A DNA stretch of 64,000 nucleotides from Pseudomonas sp. K2I15. GTDB lineage: Bacteria > Pseudomonadota > Gammaproteobacteria > Pseudomonadales > Pseudomonadaceae. This document shows, piece by piece, positions 10,429-19,158 of this stretch. Under the pieces are notes generated by a model. The model was not told the origin of the DNA. It made no database searches and saw only the letters and a program-made list of their open reading frames with translations. The DNA lies in the NCBI RefSeq assembly GCF_002204795.1, contig NZ_NIXO01000001.1, positions 388,836 to 452,835 on the forward strand. The letters are read 5' to 3'. How positions within the stretch are numbered: the stretch's first letter is position 1; every line of letters starts with the position of its first letter. The position numbers and the translations under genes were made by a program.

Positions 10429-11070
10429 TTAAGCCACCCAAGGCGACTTGCGAATCACCTCGACAAAGTTCATCGGCTTGAACCCCGGCTCCTGATCCAC
10501 CAGCACATCCGTCTTCACGTTGCCAAACGTGGTCTGCGGACGATGGCGCAGGCCGTCGGCAAACGCGCAGATGATGCATTCCTTGAACCCTTCACCCCGT
10601 GGATGCGCGTGCACCACTGCTTCGCGCTGCACGCTGCTAAAGGCTGCGTACTCCATGCCCAATACGTCCATCTCGACACCCGCAGTCACCAGCGCCACGG
10701 TCGGACGCAGATGCTTGGGCACGCCCGGCGTGGTGTGCAGGGCGATGGACAGCCACACCTGCTCGATATCGTCGTCACTCAACCCGTAAGGCTTGAGGAA
10801 GTCCGCTGCTGCGTTGGCGCCGTCCACTTCAAAGCGTTCGTCGTCACTGCGGTGGCCTTCCACCAGGCCCAGGTCGTGGAACATGGCACCGACGTACAGC
10901 AGCTCCGGGTTATAGGCCAACTGCTGGCGCTCACCGCTCAATGCGCCGAACAGAAACACCCGGCGGGAGTGGTGGTACAGCAGGTCGGATTCGATGTCGC
11001 GGATGTATTCGGTGGTGGCCTTGGCCAGGGCGCTGTCCGGGATCTTGATGCCGGCGATGGTGGTGCTCAT
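10429..11070 (-). CDS. HD-domain hydrolase of the cyanamide-hydratase-like family
   Basis: A 213-residue cytoplasmic protein. A metal-binding His (LYHHSRRV, residues 33-34), the HD dyad FHDLGL (His65-Asp66) and a later histidine in ALHTTPGVP fit the HD phosphohydrolase fold. The segment LFGALSGERQQLAYNPELLY resembles the cyanamide-hydratase subfamily, which hydrates cyanamide to urea; the true substrate here is unknown. The ATG at 11070 has GAGGAG upstream and is preferred over an ATG five codons earlier. It is divergent from the GlxA-like regulator, which may control it. Confidence 0.75.
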   Translation of the reverse strand: MSTTIAGIKIPDSALAKATTEYIRDIESDLLYHHSRRVFLFGALSGERQQLAYNPELLYVGAMFHDLGLVEGHRSDDERFEVDGANAAADFLKPYGLSDDDIEQVWLSIALHTTPGVPKHLRPTVALVTAGVEMDVLGMEYAAFSSVQREAVVHAHPRGEGFKECIICAFADGLRHRPQTTFGNVKTDVLVDQEPGFKPMNFVEVIRKSPWVA

Positions 11071-11225
11071 GGTCGTTCTCCTCAAGAAAGCGCCGGGTGG
11101 GCGCCGATGAGTCCAGTCTGGTCGCGCACCCGCGAGGGAGCCACCGCGGCGAGGGCGCGATCCCGGCCAATGTGCCGCGATATCGCGCCAAGCGGACTAG
11201 TCTCTTGAAAACTGTGAAGATCAAA

Positions 11226-11310
11226 TGTGGGGCTTGCTCGCGAAAGCGGTGTGTCAGTTAATACATGTGTCGACTGGCCCAGCGCTTTCGCGAGCAAGCC
11301 CGCTCCCACA
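11226..11310. repeat. Type-1 REP inverted pair with a shortened left arm
   Basis: The left arm has lost the AGCG part (TGTGGGGCTTGCTCGCG), while the right arm (CGCGAGCAAGCCCGCTCCCA) is complete. It lies between the divergent HD-domain gene and the AraC-type regulator, so it is in a promoter region rather than downstream of genes. Confidence 0.85.
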
Positions 11311-11351
11311 GGGGGGTGCATTTATTCAGTTGAAAAAAGGTGTGTTTATCC

Positions 11352-12317
11352 ATGGGCAAAACCGTCGCCATCCTGATCTTCCCCGGCGTCCAGTCACTGG
11401 ACGTGACCGGCCCCCTGGATGTGTTCTGCGAGGCCAACCGTTTTCTCCCGCCCGAGGAGCATTACCAACTGGAAGTGATTGGCCTGGGCCACGGCAACAT
11501 GGCCTGTTCCAACGGCTTGTCGTTGCAGGCGCATCGGCATTTCAGCGAAGCCCTCGAACCTTACGATTTGCTGTTGATGGCCGGCGGGCCGCAGTTGCCG
11601 TTCGAGGATTTTGGCCCGGTGTTCACTCAATGGCTGCGTGACGCCAGCGCGCGAGCCAAACGCTTCGGCTCCATCTGCAACGGCGCCTTCATACTCGCCC
11701 GCGCGGGGTTACTGGATGGGCGCACCGTCACCACCCACTGGGGCGACGCCGCCGACTTGGCCAGCTTGTGCCCATCGGCCCAGGTGCAAGCCGACCGCCT
11801 CTACGTGCAGGACGGCAACCTCTACACCTCCGCCGGGGTGACGGCGGGTATCGACCTGTCACTGTACCTGCTGGCGCAGGACCATGGGCCGGAAGTGGCG
11901 CTCAGTGTGGCCAAGCGGCTGGTTGTATTTACCCAGCGGTCGGGCGGGCAATCGCAGTTCAGTCCGTTCCTTACACCCCACGCCGAAGCCACCTCGGCGG
12001 TGGCGCTGGTGCAGCTCTACGTATTGGCGAACCTGACGGGGGACCTGACCATCGCCGATCTGGCCAAGGCCGCCAACATGAGCGCGCGCAACTTCTCCCG
12101 GGTATTCGCCCGGGAAGCGCAAATCACCCCGGCGGAGTTCGTCGAGCGGGCACGGGTGGATGCGGCGCGGGTGATGCTGGAAAGCACCCACGCACCGCTC
12201 AAGACCGTGGCTTACCAGTGTGGCTTTCGCGATGCGCAGCACATGCGCAGCGTGTTCAACCGCCGGCTGGGGGTGACGCCACAACAATTCAGGCTGAATT
12301 TCGCGGTGCCGGTTTAA
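11352..12317 (+). CDS. GlxA-family transcriptional regulator (DJ-1/PfpI domain plus AraC HTH)
   Basis: A 321-residue regulator. Residues 1-170 form a DJ-1/PfpI-like sensor (VAILIFPGVQSLDVTGPLDV, and the nucleophile-elbow-like SICNGAFILARAG). Residues 220-320 form an AraC-type DNA-binding domain with two HTHs (TIADLAKAANMSARNFSRVF and LKTVAYQCGFRDAQHMRSVF). Family members sense small nitrogenous metabolites. I took the ATG at 11352 rather than a GTG at 11340; the ribosome site is weak. Divergence from the HD-hydrolase gene suggests that as a target, which is inference. Confidence 0.85.
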   Translation: MGKTVAILIFPGVQSLDVTGPLDVFCEANRFLPPEEHYQLEVIGLGHGNMACSNGLSLQAHRHFSEALEPYDLLLMAGGPQLPFEDFGPVFTQWLRDASARAKRFGSICNGAFILARAGLLDGRTVTTHWGDAADLASLCPSAQVQADRLYVQDGNLYTSAGVTAGIDLSLYLLAQDHGPEVALSVAKRLVVFTQRSGGQSQFSPFLTPHAEATSAVALVQLYVLANLTGDLTIADLAKAANMSARNFSRVFAREAQITPAEFVERARVDAARVMLESTHAPLKTVAYQCGFRDAQHMRSVFNRRLGVTPQQFRLNFAVPV

Positions 12318-12332
12318 GGTCAACATAGAGCA

Positions 12333-12460
12333 AAATGTGGGAGCGGGCTTGCTGTGGTGAGGGGGCTTGTCCCCCGTCGGGTTCACCACAGATTGATGGG
12401 GCTGCTTCGCAGCCCAACGCGGGGCAAGCCCGCTCACCACAGCAAGCTCGCTCCCGCATT
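12333..12460. repeat. Composite nested REP palindrome (type-1 outside, type-2-like inside)
   Basis: The outer arms AATGTGGGAGCGGGCTTGCT and its counterpart (ending GCTCCCGCATT) enclose a second palindrome built on GTGGTGAGGGGGCTTGTCCCC and GGGGCAAGCCCGCTCACCAC. It sits between the convergent glxA-like and acylase genes and could terminate both. Confidence 0.85.
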
Positions 12461-12479
12461 GGGTCTTCTGTTTCTTCAG

Positions 12480-14843
12480 TTATTGCGGTGTCCGCGCGGG
12501 CAACAGCTTGAGCGTGCTGCGGGTATTCGCCGTCACTTCCTCCTCATTGAAATGCGCCTGCTCATACCCGCCCTCGATATACGTTTCCGCCTGGTCGGAA
12601 TAGTGCTTGTCGAATGGCACACCACTCTGTCCAACCGGGTTGATGGTCAGCGCATGCGCGGCGTCAGCGAAGTCGATCAGGCGCCGTGTCGACGGTCCGT
12701 ACGTCACCGGCCACGGCGCAGGGCCGATCGGCGCGGATTGGTTATTGGGTACTTCATGGCTGCCGGGAGCGGCGAACGGGCCGACGTTGACGATCTTGTC
12801 CAACGGCTTCTGCGAGCCCAGCGGATGGCCGTGGGTCAGGGTGTGGGCCTTGCCCCATTGCCATTGCGCCGGGTCGTCACCGAAGGTCGCGTTGAGGTGT
12901 TGCAGGCTGTTGTCCCAGGCGAGCTTGACGGTGTCGGCGCGGTGGCCGTTCCACCATGGTGAATCCGGCGAAGCGGTGAGCCGCGGCAAGGCCGCATCCA
13001 CCACGCGGGTGTTGAGCAATGTCTTGAACATCGCGTCGCCCAGCTTTGGGTGAAACGCCGCGTCGGTGAGGTTGAACAGGAACTGGTTGAACAGCGTGGC
13101 AGTGGTGGAGTCCAGCGGGTAATCGCCTTTCCACGTGGCCAATTGCTCCACCAGCTTCAACTGCGCCGGGTCCTTGACCACTTCACGCAGCACCGGCAGC
13201 AGCGGCGCCAGCAGCCGTGGGCCGTAGGCGGTGGTGGTGCCGAGCTGCAAGGCCTGGCTGTTGTCCACGTCCCATTTCACGCTGTTGTCGCTCAATTGCG
13301 CGTTCAACTGCTGGCCACGGTCCGCCAGGTTGTAATAACCGGGGATCGGCATGCCGGTGGGCGACGCCGGTTGGGCGTTGGCGGACACCACATAACCGCG
13401 GGCCGGGTTTTCTTCCTGGGGGTTGGCGCTGAACGGGTAGAAGCCGAGTTTGTCGGCCTGGGCGGTGCTGCCGTCGAGGATAAAGCCCGGGTTGACTCCT
13501 GCCGGGCGGATCGGCAATTGCGCCGCCGCCCACCAGCCGATATCACCCTTGGCACTGGCCCATACGATGTTCAAGCCCGGCGCCTGGACCTTGGCCGCTG
13601 CGGCGCGGGCCTTGGCCAGGGTGTCGGCACGGTTGAGCTGGTAGAAGCCTTCGAGGATTGGGTTTTCGGTATCCAGGAAGGCCCACCACATGGCAATCGG
13701 CGTCTTGCCCGCATTCTCACCCAGTACATCGTTGATGATCGGACCGTGGGGCGACCTGCGCAGGGTCAGGGTCACCGGGTCCTGGCCTTTGACCGCGATC
13801 TGCTGCTCGCTGCTGGTCATGTCCACCCACTTATCGTGGTACCAGACCTGGTTGGGGTTGTCCGGGTTGACCTTCTCGGCGATCAGGTCGAGGTCATCGT
13901 TCTGGAACATGGTCAGGCTCCAGCCGAAATCCTTGTTGTGGCCCAGGAACGCCACCGGCACCAGCGCGTTGTGATAACCGTAAAGCTCGAAGCCCGGCGC
14001 CGACAGCTGCGCCTCGTACCACACCGACGGCACCGAGAAGCGGATATGCGGGTCGCCCGCCAGCAGCGGCTTGCCGCTCTTGGTGCGGCTGCCGCTGATG
14101 GCCCAGGCGTTGCTGCCTTCGAACTGCGGCAGGCCGTTGTCGGCCATCGCCTGTTCACTCAATTGGGCGATGGCGCCGAGGTCTTTCCAGTCACCGGCCG
14201 CCAGGTTCAGCGCGCCCTTGGGCTGCCAGTCGAGGTCGAAGACTTTCAGGTAGTCGTTGCCCAACTGATCGCGTACGTACGTCAGCAAGGGTTCGGTGCG
14301 GAAGGCGGCGGCAAAGCTGTAGGCCAGGTAGCCGGCGACGCTGATAGTGTCTTCGGCGGTAAACGGGCGCTTGGGGATGCCCAGTATGTCGAACTCCATG
14401 GGTCTGGCGTGGCTGTCCTGATACTGGTTGACGCCGTCAAGATAGGCTTGCAGGGCCTTCCAGGACGCAGACTCGTGGTCCATGTGCTCCACGTAGCTGA
14501 GTGCGCGTTCGCGAATGCGCAGGCTGCGGAACAGTTTGTCGGTCTCCAGCAGCTTGGGGCCCAGCACTTCGGCCAGCTCGCCACGGGACAGGCGCCGCAT
14601 GATCTCCATCTGGAACAGCCGGTCCTGGGCGTGCACATAGCCGAGGGCGCGGTACAGGTCGGTCTCGTTCTCGGCGCGGATATGCGGCACGCCACGGTCG
14701 TCGTAACGCACGGTGACCGAACCTTGCAGGTGGGCCAACTCCACCGTGCCCTGGCGGGTCGGCTGCTTGCTGTACACGTACCAGCCGGCGCCAACCATAA
14801 GGGCTACGAGCAGGATGGCCAGCGCGGTCAGGATGCGTTTCAT
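12480..14843 (-). CDS. hacB: Penicillin acylase family protein, probable acyl-homoserine lactone acylase
   Basis: A 787-residue Ntn-hydrolase precursor with an N-terminal signal/anchor (ILTALAILLVALMVGAGWYV). The alpha-chain motif GVPHIRAENE is near residue 51, and the predicted autocatalytic site is Gly243-Ser244 in FEGSNAWAISG; the Ser becomes the beta-chain N-terminal nucleophile. SLTMFQNDDLDL is a conserved substrate-pocket segment. Family enzymes cleave acyl amides such as AHL signals in the periplasm. In P. aeruginosa the acylase HacB (PA0305) directly follows spuH; here two genes intervene. The family is certain; the substrate and symbol are inferred. Confidence 0.75.
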   Translation of the reverse strand: MKRILTALAILLVALMVGAGWYVYSKQPTRQGTVELAHLQGSVTVRYDDRGVPHIRAENETDLYRALGYVHAQDRLFQMEIMRRLSRGELAEVLGPKLLETDKLFRSLRIRERALSYVEHMDHESASWKALQAYLDGVNQYQDSHARPMEFDILGIPKRPFTAEDTISVAGYLAYSFAAAFRTEPLLTYVRDQLGNDYLKVFDLDWQPKGALNLAAGDWKDLGAIAQLSEQAMADNGLPQFEGSNAWAISGSRTKSGKPLLAGDPHIRFSVPSVWYEAQLSAPGFELYGYHNALVPVAFLGHNKDFGWSLTMFQNDDLDLIAEKVNPDNPNQVWYHDKWVDMTSSEQQIAVKGQDPVTLTLRRSPHGPIINDVLGENAGKTPIAMWWAFLDTENPILEGFYQLNRADTLAKARAAAAKVQAPGLNIVWASAKGDIGWWAAAQLPIRPAGVNPGFILDGSTAQADKLGFYPFSANPQEENPARGYVVSANAQPASPTGMPIPGYYNLADRGQQLNAQLSDNSVKWDVDNSQALQLGTTTAYGPRLLAPLLPVLREVVKDPAQLKLVEQLATWKGDYPLDSTTATLFNQFLFNLTDAAFHPKLGDAMFKTLLNTRVVDAALPRLTASPDSPWWNGHRADTVKLAWDNSLQHLNATFGDDPAQWQWGKAHTLTHGHPLGSQKPLDKIVNVGPFAAPGSHEVPNNQSAPIGPAPWPVTYGPSTRRLIDFADAAHALTINPVGQSGVPFDKHYSDQAETYIEGGYEQAHFNEEEVTANTRSTLKLLPARTPQ

Positions 14844-15069
14844 GGGTTGTCCCTTATTAGTGATCCGGGCAGTTTAGTGGGTTTGGCGAGCGGGGAGGAA
14901 GAAGCTGTTGGCTTCGAGTTCCCTGAACCTCACCTGCATGAAGTCGGGGTTCTGAAGTTCGGCGTGGGTGGGCGGGTTATTATGTTTACTCTGTTACATG
15001 AAACCAGCGGCGCCACGACTCAACGGGCCATCCGGGCGCGCCTTTGCTATCACTTTCGGAATGCAATTT

Positions 15070-16155
15070 ATGACAGATCCCAGCCGTGCACAGGTGCCTT
15101 ATGCCTGCTGCATGGAAACGCCATCGCTGATCAGCAGCTTTTTGCGATACCCGCCGGTGGGCTTCAACGCCCAGCTGTCAGCACAGGGACTGCCGTACTT
15201 TTTCACCCGGTTCGACCTGCAAACCACCGCCGACGATGAGCTGCGCGCCCGCCTGCGCAGTTGGCCGGGGTACCGCTGGTGGCAGTCATGGCTGCATATC
15301 GACACCTGCTTTGTCGGCACCACGGTCAGTGAATATTCGCCGTTCCCGCTGAACGTACCGCCACAGGATATGGCGCAATGGCTGCAAGAAGAATGTGCAC
15401 CGCAACGCAAACTCACCATCGTCAAAGACGTACCGCTGGATTCTCCGCTGCTCAGCGTCGAGGACAATCGCTACGCACAAGGCTTGATCGAGGCCTGCAC
15501 CCAGCGCGGGTTCATCAGTGTCGAAGGCCAGGCGCTGGCCTATGTACCCATCGACTTCACCTCGATTGACGAGTATCTGTCGCGGTTGTCCCATAGCCGG
15601 CGCCGTAATATTCGCCGCAAGTTGCGCAGCCGCGACGAACTGCGCATTGAGATCCTGGACACCGGCGATACGCGGTTCAGCGATGAGCAATGGCAGCAGG
15701 AACTGTACCGGCTGTACAAGGCGGTGTACGCGCAGAGCGAAATCCACTTCGATTTGCTCACGCCCGAATTCTTCATCCAGTTGCTCACCGATGCCAGCAG
15801 TGGCGGGCATGTGTTCTGCTATTGGGACGAGGATGAACTGGTCGGTTATAACCTGTGCTATGTGCAAGACGGCAAGCTGCTCGACAAGTACATCGGCCTT
15901 AACTACCCGCTGGCGCTGGAGCACAACCTGTACTTCGTCAGCTGGTTTGTGAACCTGGAGTACGCCCTGGAAAAGGGCCTGCAGTTTTACGTGGCGGGCT
16001 GGACCGATCCGCAGGTCAAGTCCAGCCTCGGCGCCAGGTTCACCTTCACCCGCCATCTGGTGTGGGTGCGTAACCCGCTGCTGCGCAAGGTGTTGAGCCG
16101 TTTCCGACACCATTTTGAAAGCGACATGCAGTGGCAGCAGGAGCAAACCGCATGA
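15070..16155 (+). CDS. GNAT/FemAB-like acyltransferase, uncharacterised
   Basis: A 361-residue protein with a C-terminal Acyl-CoA N-acyltransferase-like fold. Visible are a basic patch SHSRRRNIRRKLRSRDELRI (about 170-190), an acceptor-type core VFCYWDEDELVGYNLCYV and YIGLNYPLALEHNLYFVSW, typical of FemAB/BioF2-like aminoacyl or acetyl transferases. The N-terminal 130 residues are of unknown type. Start choice: ATG 15070, nine bases after GGAA. Its last bases overlap the next gene as ATGA, so the two products are probably used together. No precise function is claimed. Confidence 0.7.
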   Translation: MTDPSRAQVPYACCMETPSLISSFLRYPPVGFNAQLSAQGLPYFFTRFDLQTTADDELRARLRSWPGYRWWQSWLHIDTCFVGTTVSEYSPFPLNVPPQDMAQWLQEECAPQRKLTIVKDVPLDSPLLSVEDNRYAQGLIEACTQRGFISVEGQALAYVPIDFTSIDEYLSRLSHSRRRNIRRKLRSRDELRIEILDTGDTRFSDEQWQQELYRLYKAVYAQSEIHFDLLTPEFFIQLLTDASSGGHVFCYWDEDELVGYNLCYVQDGKLLDKYIGLNYPLALEHNLYFVSWFVNLEYALEKGLQFYVAGWTDPQVKSSLGARFTFTRHLVWVRNPLLRKVLSRFRHHFESDMQWQQEQTA

Positions 16156-17033
16156 GCCAGGCCCGACCCGCATTGATCCTCGATTTTGATGGCGCCGTGA
16201 ATAACATTCCCGGCGCCATTACCCTGCCACTGCAAGCCTGGCAGGAGAAGATTCGTTTCGGCTGCCGCTGGGCGCAGTTCAAGGAGCTGGAGAGCGCCCT
16301 GCAAGCACAGATGCCCAGTGACTACGGCTGCGTGTTTACCGGCAGCGGTGACTATCATCACCTCAGCCAGCTGTTGCTGAACCGCCTGCCCACCCAGCAA
16401 AAAATCCAGCTGATCATTTGCGACAACCACCCCGACAACATGCGCTATCCGTTTGGTATCCATTGTGGTTCGTGGGTTTACTGGGCCAGCCGCCTGCCGC
16501 AGGTCGAGCATGTTCACGTGCTAGGCATTGGTTCGCCGGACATTTCCCTCAAGCACGCCTGGGAGAATCACTGGTCACCGCTGGTGAAACGCAAGCTGAC
16601 CTACTGGAACACCAACGTTGATACCCGCTGGTTGAACTGGATCGGCGCAGGCCGCAGCAATCGCGCCTTCACCAACGCGGACGAGTTGATGAGCGCGTTC
16701 CTGGCGCAACTCGACCGCTCGCTGCCGGTGTATCTCTCCATCGATAAAGACGTGCTGAGCCCGGAAGTGGTGAATACCAACTGGGACCAGGGCGAGTTTC
16801 TGGAGAAGCACTTGAATGCGCTGATCGATGCCTGCCATGGCAACATTATTGGTGCGGACATTACCGGCGACGTTTCGGCCTATCACTACCAGAGCAAGTT
16901 CAAGCGGTGGCTGAGTGCCTCTGATGGCCAGGAAGAGTTGCCGGAAAACCAGGTGGTCATCTGGCAACAGCAGCAGAATGAGTTGAATGCGCGCTTGTTG
17001 ACCCGTATCGATCAGAGCTGGGTCAGCGTTTAA
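16152..17033 (+). CDS. Arginase/ureohydrolase-fold protein, uncharacterised
   Basis: A 293-residue protein that I place in the arginase fold by three metal motifs in the right order: GSGDYHH (64-70, compare GGDHS), CDNHPD (90-95, compare DAHxD) and SIDKDVLSP (196-204, compare SxDxDxxDP). These retain most of the acidic and histidine ligands of a binuclear Mn centre, though the usual final Asp is Ser203. Ureohydrolases cut guanidino or related C-N bonds; the real substrate is unknown. It is translationally coupled to the acyltransferase and its 3' end overlaps the convergent aminotransferase by 11 bp. Confidence 0.7.
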   Translation: MSQARPALILDFDGAVNNIPGAITLPLQAWQEKIRFGCRWAQFKELESALQAQMPSDYGCVFTGSGDYHHLSQLLLNRLPTQQKIQLIICDNHPDNMRYPFGIHCGSWVYWASRLPQVEHVHVLGIGSPDISLKHAWENHWSPLVKRKLTYWNTNVDTRWLNWIGAGRSNRAFTNADELMSAFLAQLDRSLPVYLSIDKDVLSPEVVNTNWDQGEFLEKHLNALIDACHGNIIGADITGDVSAYHYQSKFKRWLSASDGQEELPENQVVIWQQQQNELNARLLTRIDQSWVSV

Positions 17034-18249
17034 GAATCCGCCGTAGATGATCCAGTACTTGCTCAAACAGTTCGTCCGTCAGCCAGTGGCTGTTGCTGAT
17101 CGACAGCGTCTGGGCGGCGAAGCTTTGTGCGCAGGGGATCTCGGCGCCTGGCTGTAACAGCGGGGCGAGTGCCGGGTAGCCCGGCAATACGTGGATGAAC
17201 AGGCGGGTGACGCCCAGGCCGGCCGTCCACAGTTGCGCCATCGCGGTATCGCGGGTTTGTGCGCTGGGCATCACCACCATCAGGAAGGGCCAGGTTCCTT
17301 GCTGGCCCGGGCTGTCGGCCAATACCGAAACGCCGGGCAAGCTGTTGAGCTGCGCCACGCGGCGCAATGCCCGCTGGCGCCCTTGCTGCAAATACTCGGG
17401 CAAGCGTACCAGCGCTGCGGCGCCGACCTTCTGGCGATAGCCGCCCAGGCGGTGCAACGGAATATCGTCGACGGAAAAGTCATCGCCCACCGCCGCCACT
17501 TCATCGCCCCGCGCCAGCGCCGCACGCAATGGTTTGCCATACACGTACTTCAGGCCGCGAGGCTGATAGGCTGCGGCATAGCCCCACAGCTCGGCGCTGC
17601 GTTGCAGTTCCCAGCGCAGGCTGAAGGGCAAATCCTGCCGGCATTGCTGGTGCAGCGCCTGATGCAGCGACGCGTCCCGGCTGAACAACACGCCGCCTTC
17701 TGCCGTGGTCAGGCCTTTGCCCAGCGCCATGCTGAAAAAACCGATGTCGCCTTTAAGCCCGACACTTTTGCCCTCATCCAGCGCGCCCATGGCTTGGGCG
17801 GCGTCTTCGATGACCGCCACGCCGAGCGGCTCGGCAATGCGTTTGGCGGCATCCACATCCGCCACGCGCCCAGCCAGGTGGGTGACGACGATCGCCAAGG
17901 TGTTTTGGTTGCACAGCTGCGCCAGCTGTTGCTCGTCCAGGTCGATGCTGCCGGGCTGTAAATCGCACGGCACCACGCGCAAAGGCGGGCAGTGATGCGC
18001 AGCCAGGGCCACCAGCGGGCAGGTATACGCCGGCACGATGAGCTCGGTGCGCCCAGGCATGCGCTGCTGCAACACGCGCAGCGCCATGATCAGTGCGGCG
18101 GTGCCAGAGCAGGGCAGGGCCGGCAGGGGAATATCGAGTTGCTGGGCCAGCGAACGGGCCAGGTCGCCTGAAACGCTGAATAAATCCTGCCAGCGTAGGG
18201 GAAGCCCCGCCGTTGGCGGGATCTCCCGTTGGCTGGCAACGCGGGTCAT
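17023..18249 (-). CDS. DegT/DnrJ/EryC1/StrS-type PLP aminotransferase
   Basis: A 408-residue fold-type I PLP enzyme. PCSGTAALIMAL (46-57) is the phosphate-binding loop, VIEDAAQAMGA (147-157) holds the Asp for the pyridine nitrogen and SMALGKGLTTAEGG holds the Schiff-base Lys178. Such enzymes usually aminate keto-sugars or cyclitols, often for surface glycans or antibiotics. The ATG at 18249 overlaps the preceding gene stop (ATGA); upstream in-frame sequence belongs to that gene. No sugar-nucleotide genes are adjacent, so the substrate is open. Confidence 0.8.
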   Translation of the reverse strand: MTRVASQREIPPTAGLPLRWQDLFSVSGDLARSLAQQLDIPLPALPCSGTAALIMALRVLQQRMPGRTELIVPAYTCPLVALAAHHCPPLRVVPCDLQPGSIDLDEQQLAQLCNQNTLAIVVTHLAGRVADVDAAKRIAEPLGVAVIEDAAQAMGALDEGKSVGLKGDIGFFSMALGKGLTTAEGGVLFSRDASLHQALHQQCRQDLPFSLRWELQRSAELWGYAAAYQPRGLKYVYGKPLRAALARGDEVAAVGDDFSVDDIPLHRLGGYRQKVGAAALVRLPEYLQQGRQRALRRVAQLNSLPGVSVLADSPGQQGTWPFLMVVMPSAQTRDTAMAQLWTAGLGVTRLFIHVLPGYPALAPLLQPGAEIPCAQSFAAQTLSISNSHWLTDELFEQVLDHLRRILKR

Positions 18250-18659
18250 GACGCCAGCGTCTGCGATGGCTCGGCCTCGACGGTCTTGCTCTCTTTGTCT
18301 TCGCTGCGCGCCAGGCACAGGATGCCCGCGATAATCAGCGCGCCACCGACGACTTTGGGCAGGGTCAAGGTGTCGTTGAACAGCCAGACAGAGATCAGCG
18401 TCACGCTGATCAGCTCCAGGTGTGAGGCCGCAAACGCCGGGCCGACTGGCGCGTACTTGAGCAGGGTCATCCAGGTAAAGAACGCGCCGATGTAGCCCAC
18501 AAATGCGCCGTAGATCCATGGCGCACCGAACACGCGTATCAGCCAGGCGGCGTCCATCGTCAGCGGCTCGGCATGAATCGAGGCGAATTTAAAACTGACC
18601 TGCGCCAACGTATCGAAAATGATCAGCGACAGAAAACCCAGGATATAAAACCGTTTCAT
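18246..18659 (-). CDS. Half-size EamA/SMR-like membrane protein (ArnF-like)
   Basis: A 137-residue inner-membrane protein with about four hydrophobic helices (starting FYILGFLSLIIFDTLAQVSF) and the EamA-type pattern LELISVTLISVWLFNDTLTL. The C-terminal tail is hydrophilic and acidic. Start and stop overlap both operon neighbours (TAATG before, ATGA after). Paired half-size proteins of this family, such as ArnE/ArnF, act as heterodimers that flip lipid-linked sugars or export small molecules. Confidence 0.75.
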   Translation of the reverse strand: MKRFYILGFLSLIIFDTLAQVSFKFASIHAEPLTMDAAWLIRVFGAPWIYGAFVGYIGAFFTWMTLLKYAPVGPAFAASHLELISVTLISVWLFNDTLTLPKVVGGALIIAGILCLARSEDKESKTVEAEPSQTLAS

Positions 18660-19015
18660 TACTCAAACCCCACGACGGTCACGCCACAGGCGATCAGCAT
18701 GATGCCGATCAACCGCCATTTGGTCAGGCTTTCCTTGAACAGGAAACGCCCGGCAATCATGATCACGACAATGTTGATGGAGCCCAGCATCACCCCGACC
18801 GACAACGGCACCAGGGTCAGGAAGGCCAGCCACAGCACGAACTCGAAGACGTAGCAGATGATGCCCAGCCAGATCCACGGACGCTTGAGCATATGGCGCC
18901 AGTGGGCCATGCCGTCATGCTCGGCGCTGGCTGAGGCAGCGGCTTTGAACGCCAACTGGCCGGACGTATCAACGATAACGTTGAGCATCCAGAGGATGAT
19001 GGTTAATTGGCTCAT
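18659..19015 (-). CDS. Half-size EamA/SMR-like membrane protein (ArnE-like partner)
   Basis: A 118-residue protein with four predicted helices; MSQLTIILWMLNVIVDTSGQ opens it, and LAFLTLVPLSVGVMLGSINI and LIGIMLIACGVTVVGFE are characteristic of SMR/EamA half transporters. It is first in the operon, with a one-base overlap into the second membrane gene. The ATG at 19015 follows GGGAAC; an upstream in-frame start would give a non-membranous extension. It probably pairs with the neighbouring subunit. Confidence 0.75.
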   Translation of the reverse strand: MSQLTIILWMLNVIVDTSGQLAFKAAASASAEHDGMAHWRHMLKRPWIWLGIICYVFEFVLWLAFLTLVPLSVGVMLGSINIVVIMIAGRFLFKESLTKWRLIGIMLIACGVTVVGFE

Positions 19016-19158
19016 GTGTTCCCGTGTCGTCTGCTTATACGCCTGGCACCGACGACTCAAACGCCGTCCGCCCCGCTAGCTGCTTACGATACAGGAGCAT
19101 GCCGATACAGTTGTTCGAGTTTGCCGAACGAACAGCGTCTGTTCAGCTTGCGCCCGGG

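Noticed and set aside
13050..15239. A 729-codon open frame antisense to the acylase gene
   Set aside because: It is the mirror frame of a GC-rich real gene, has no recognisable domain, and the opposite strand encodes a full Ntn-hydrolase.
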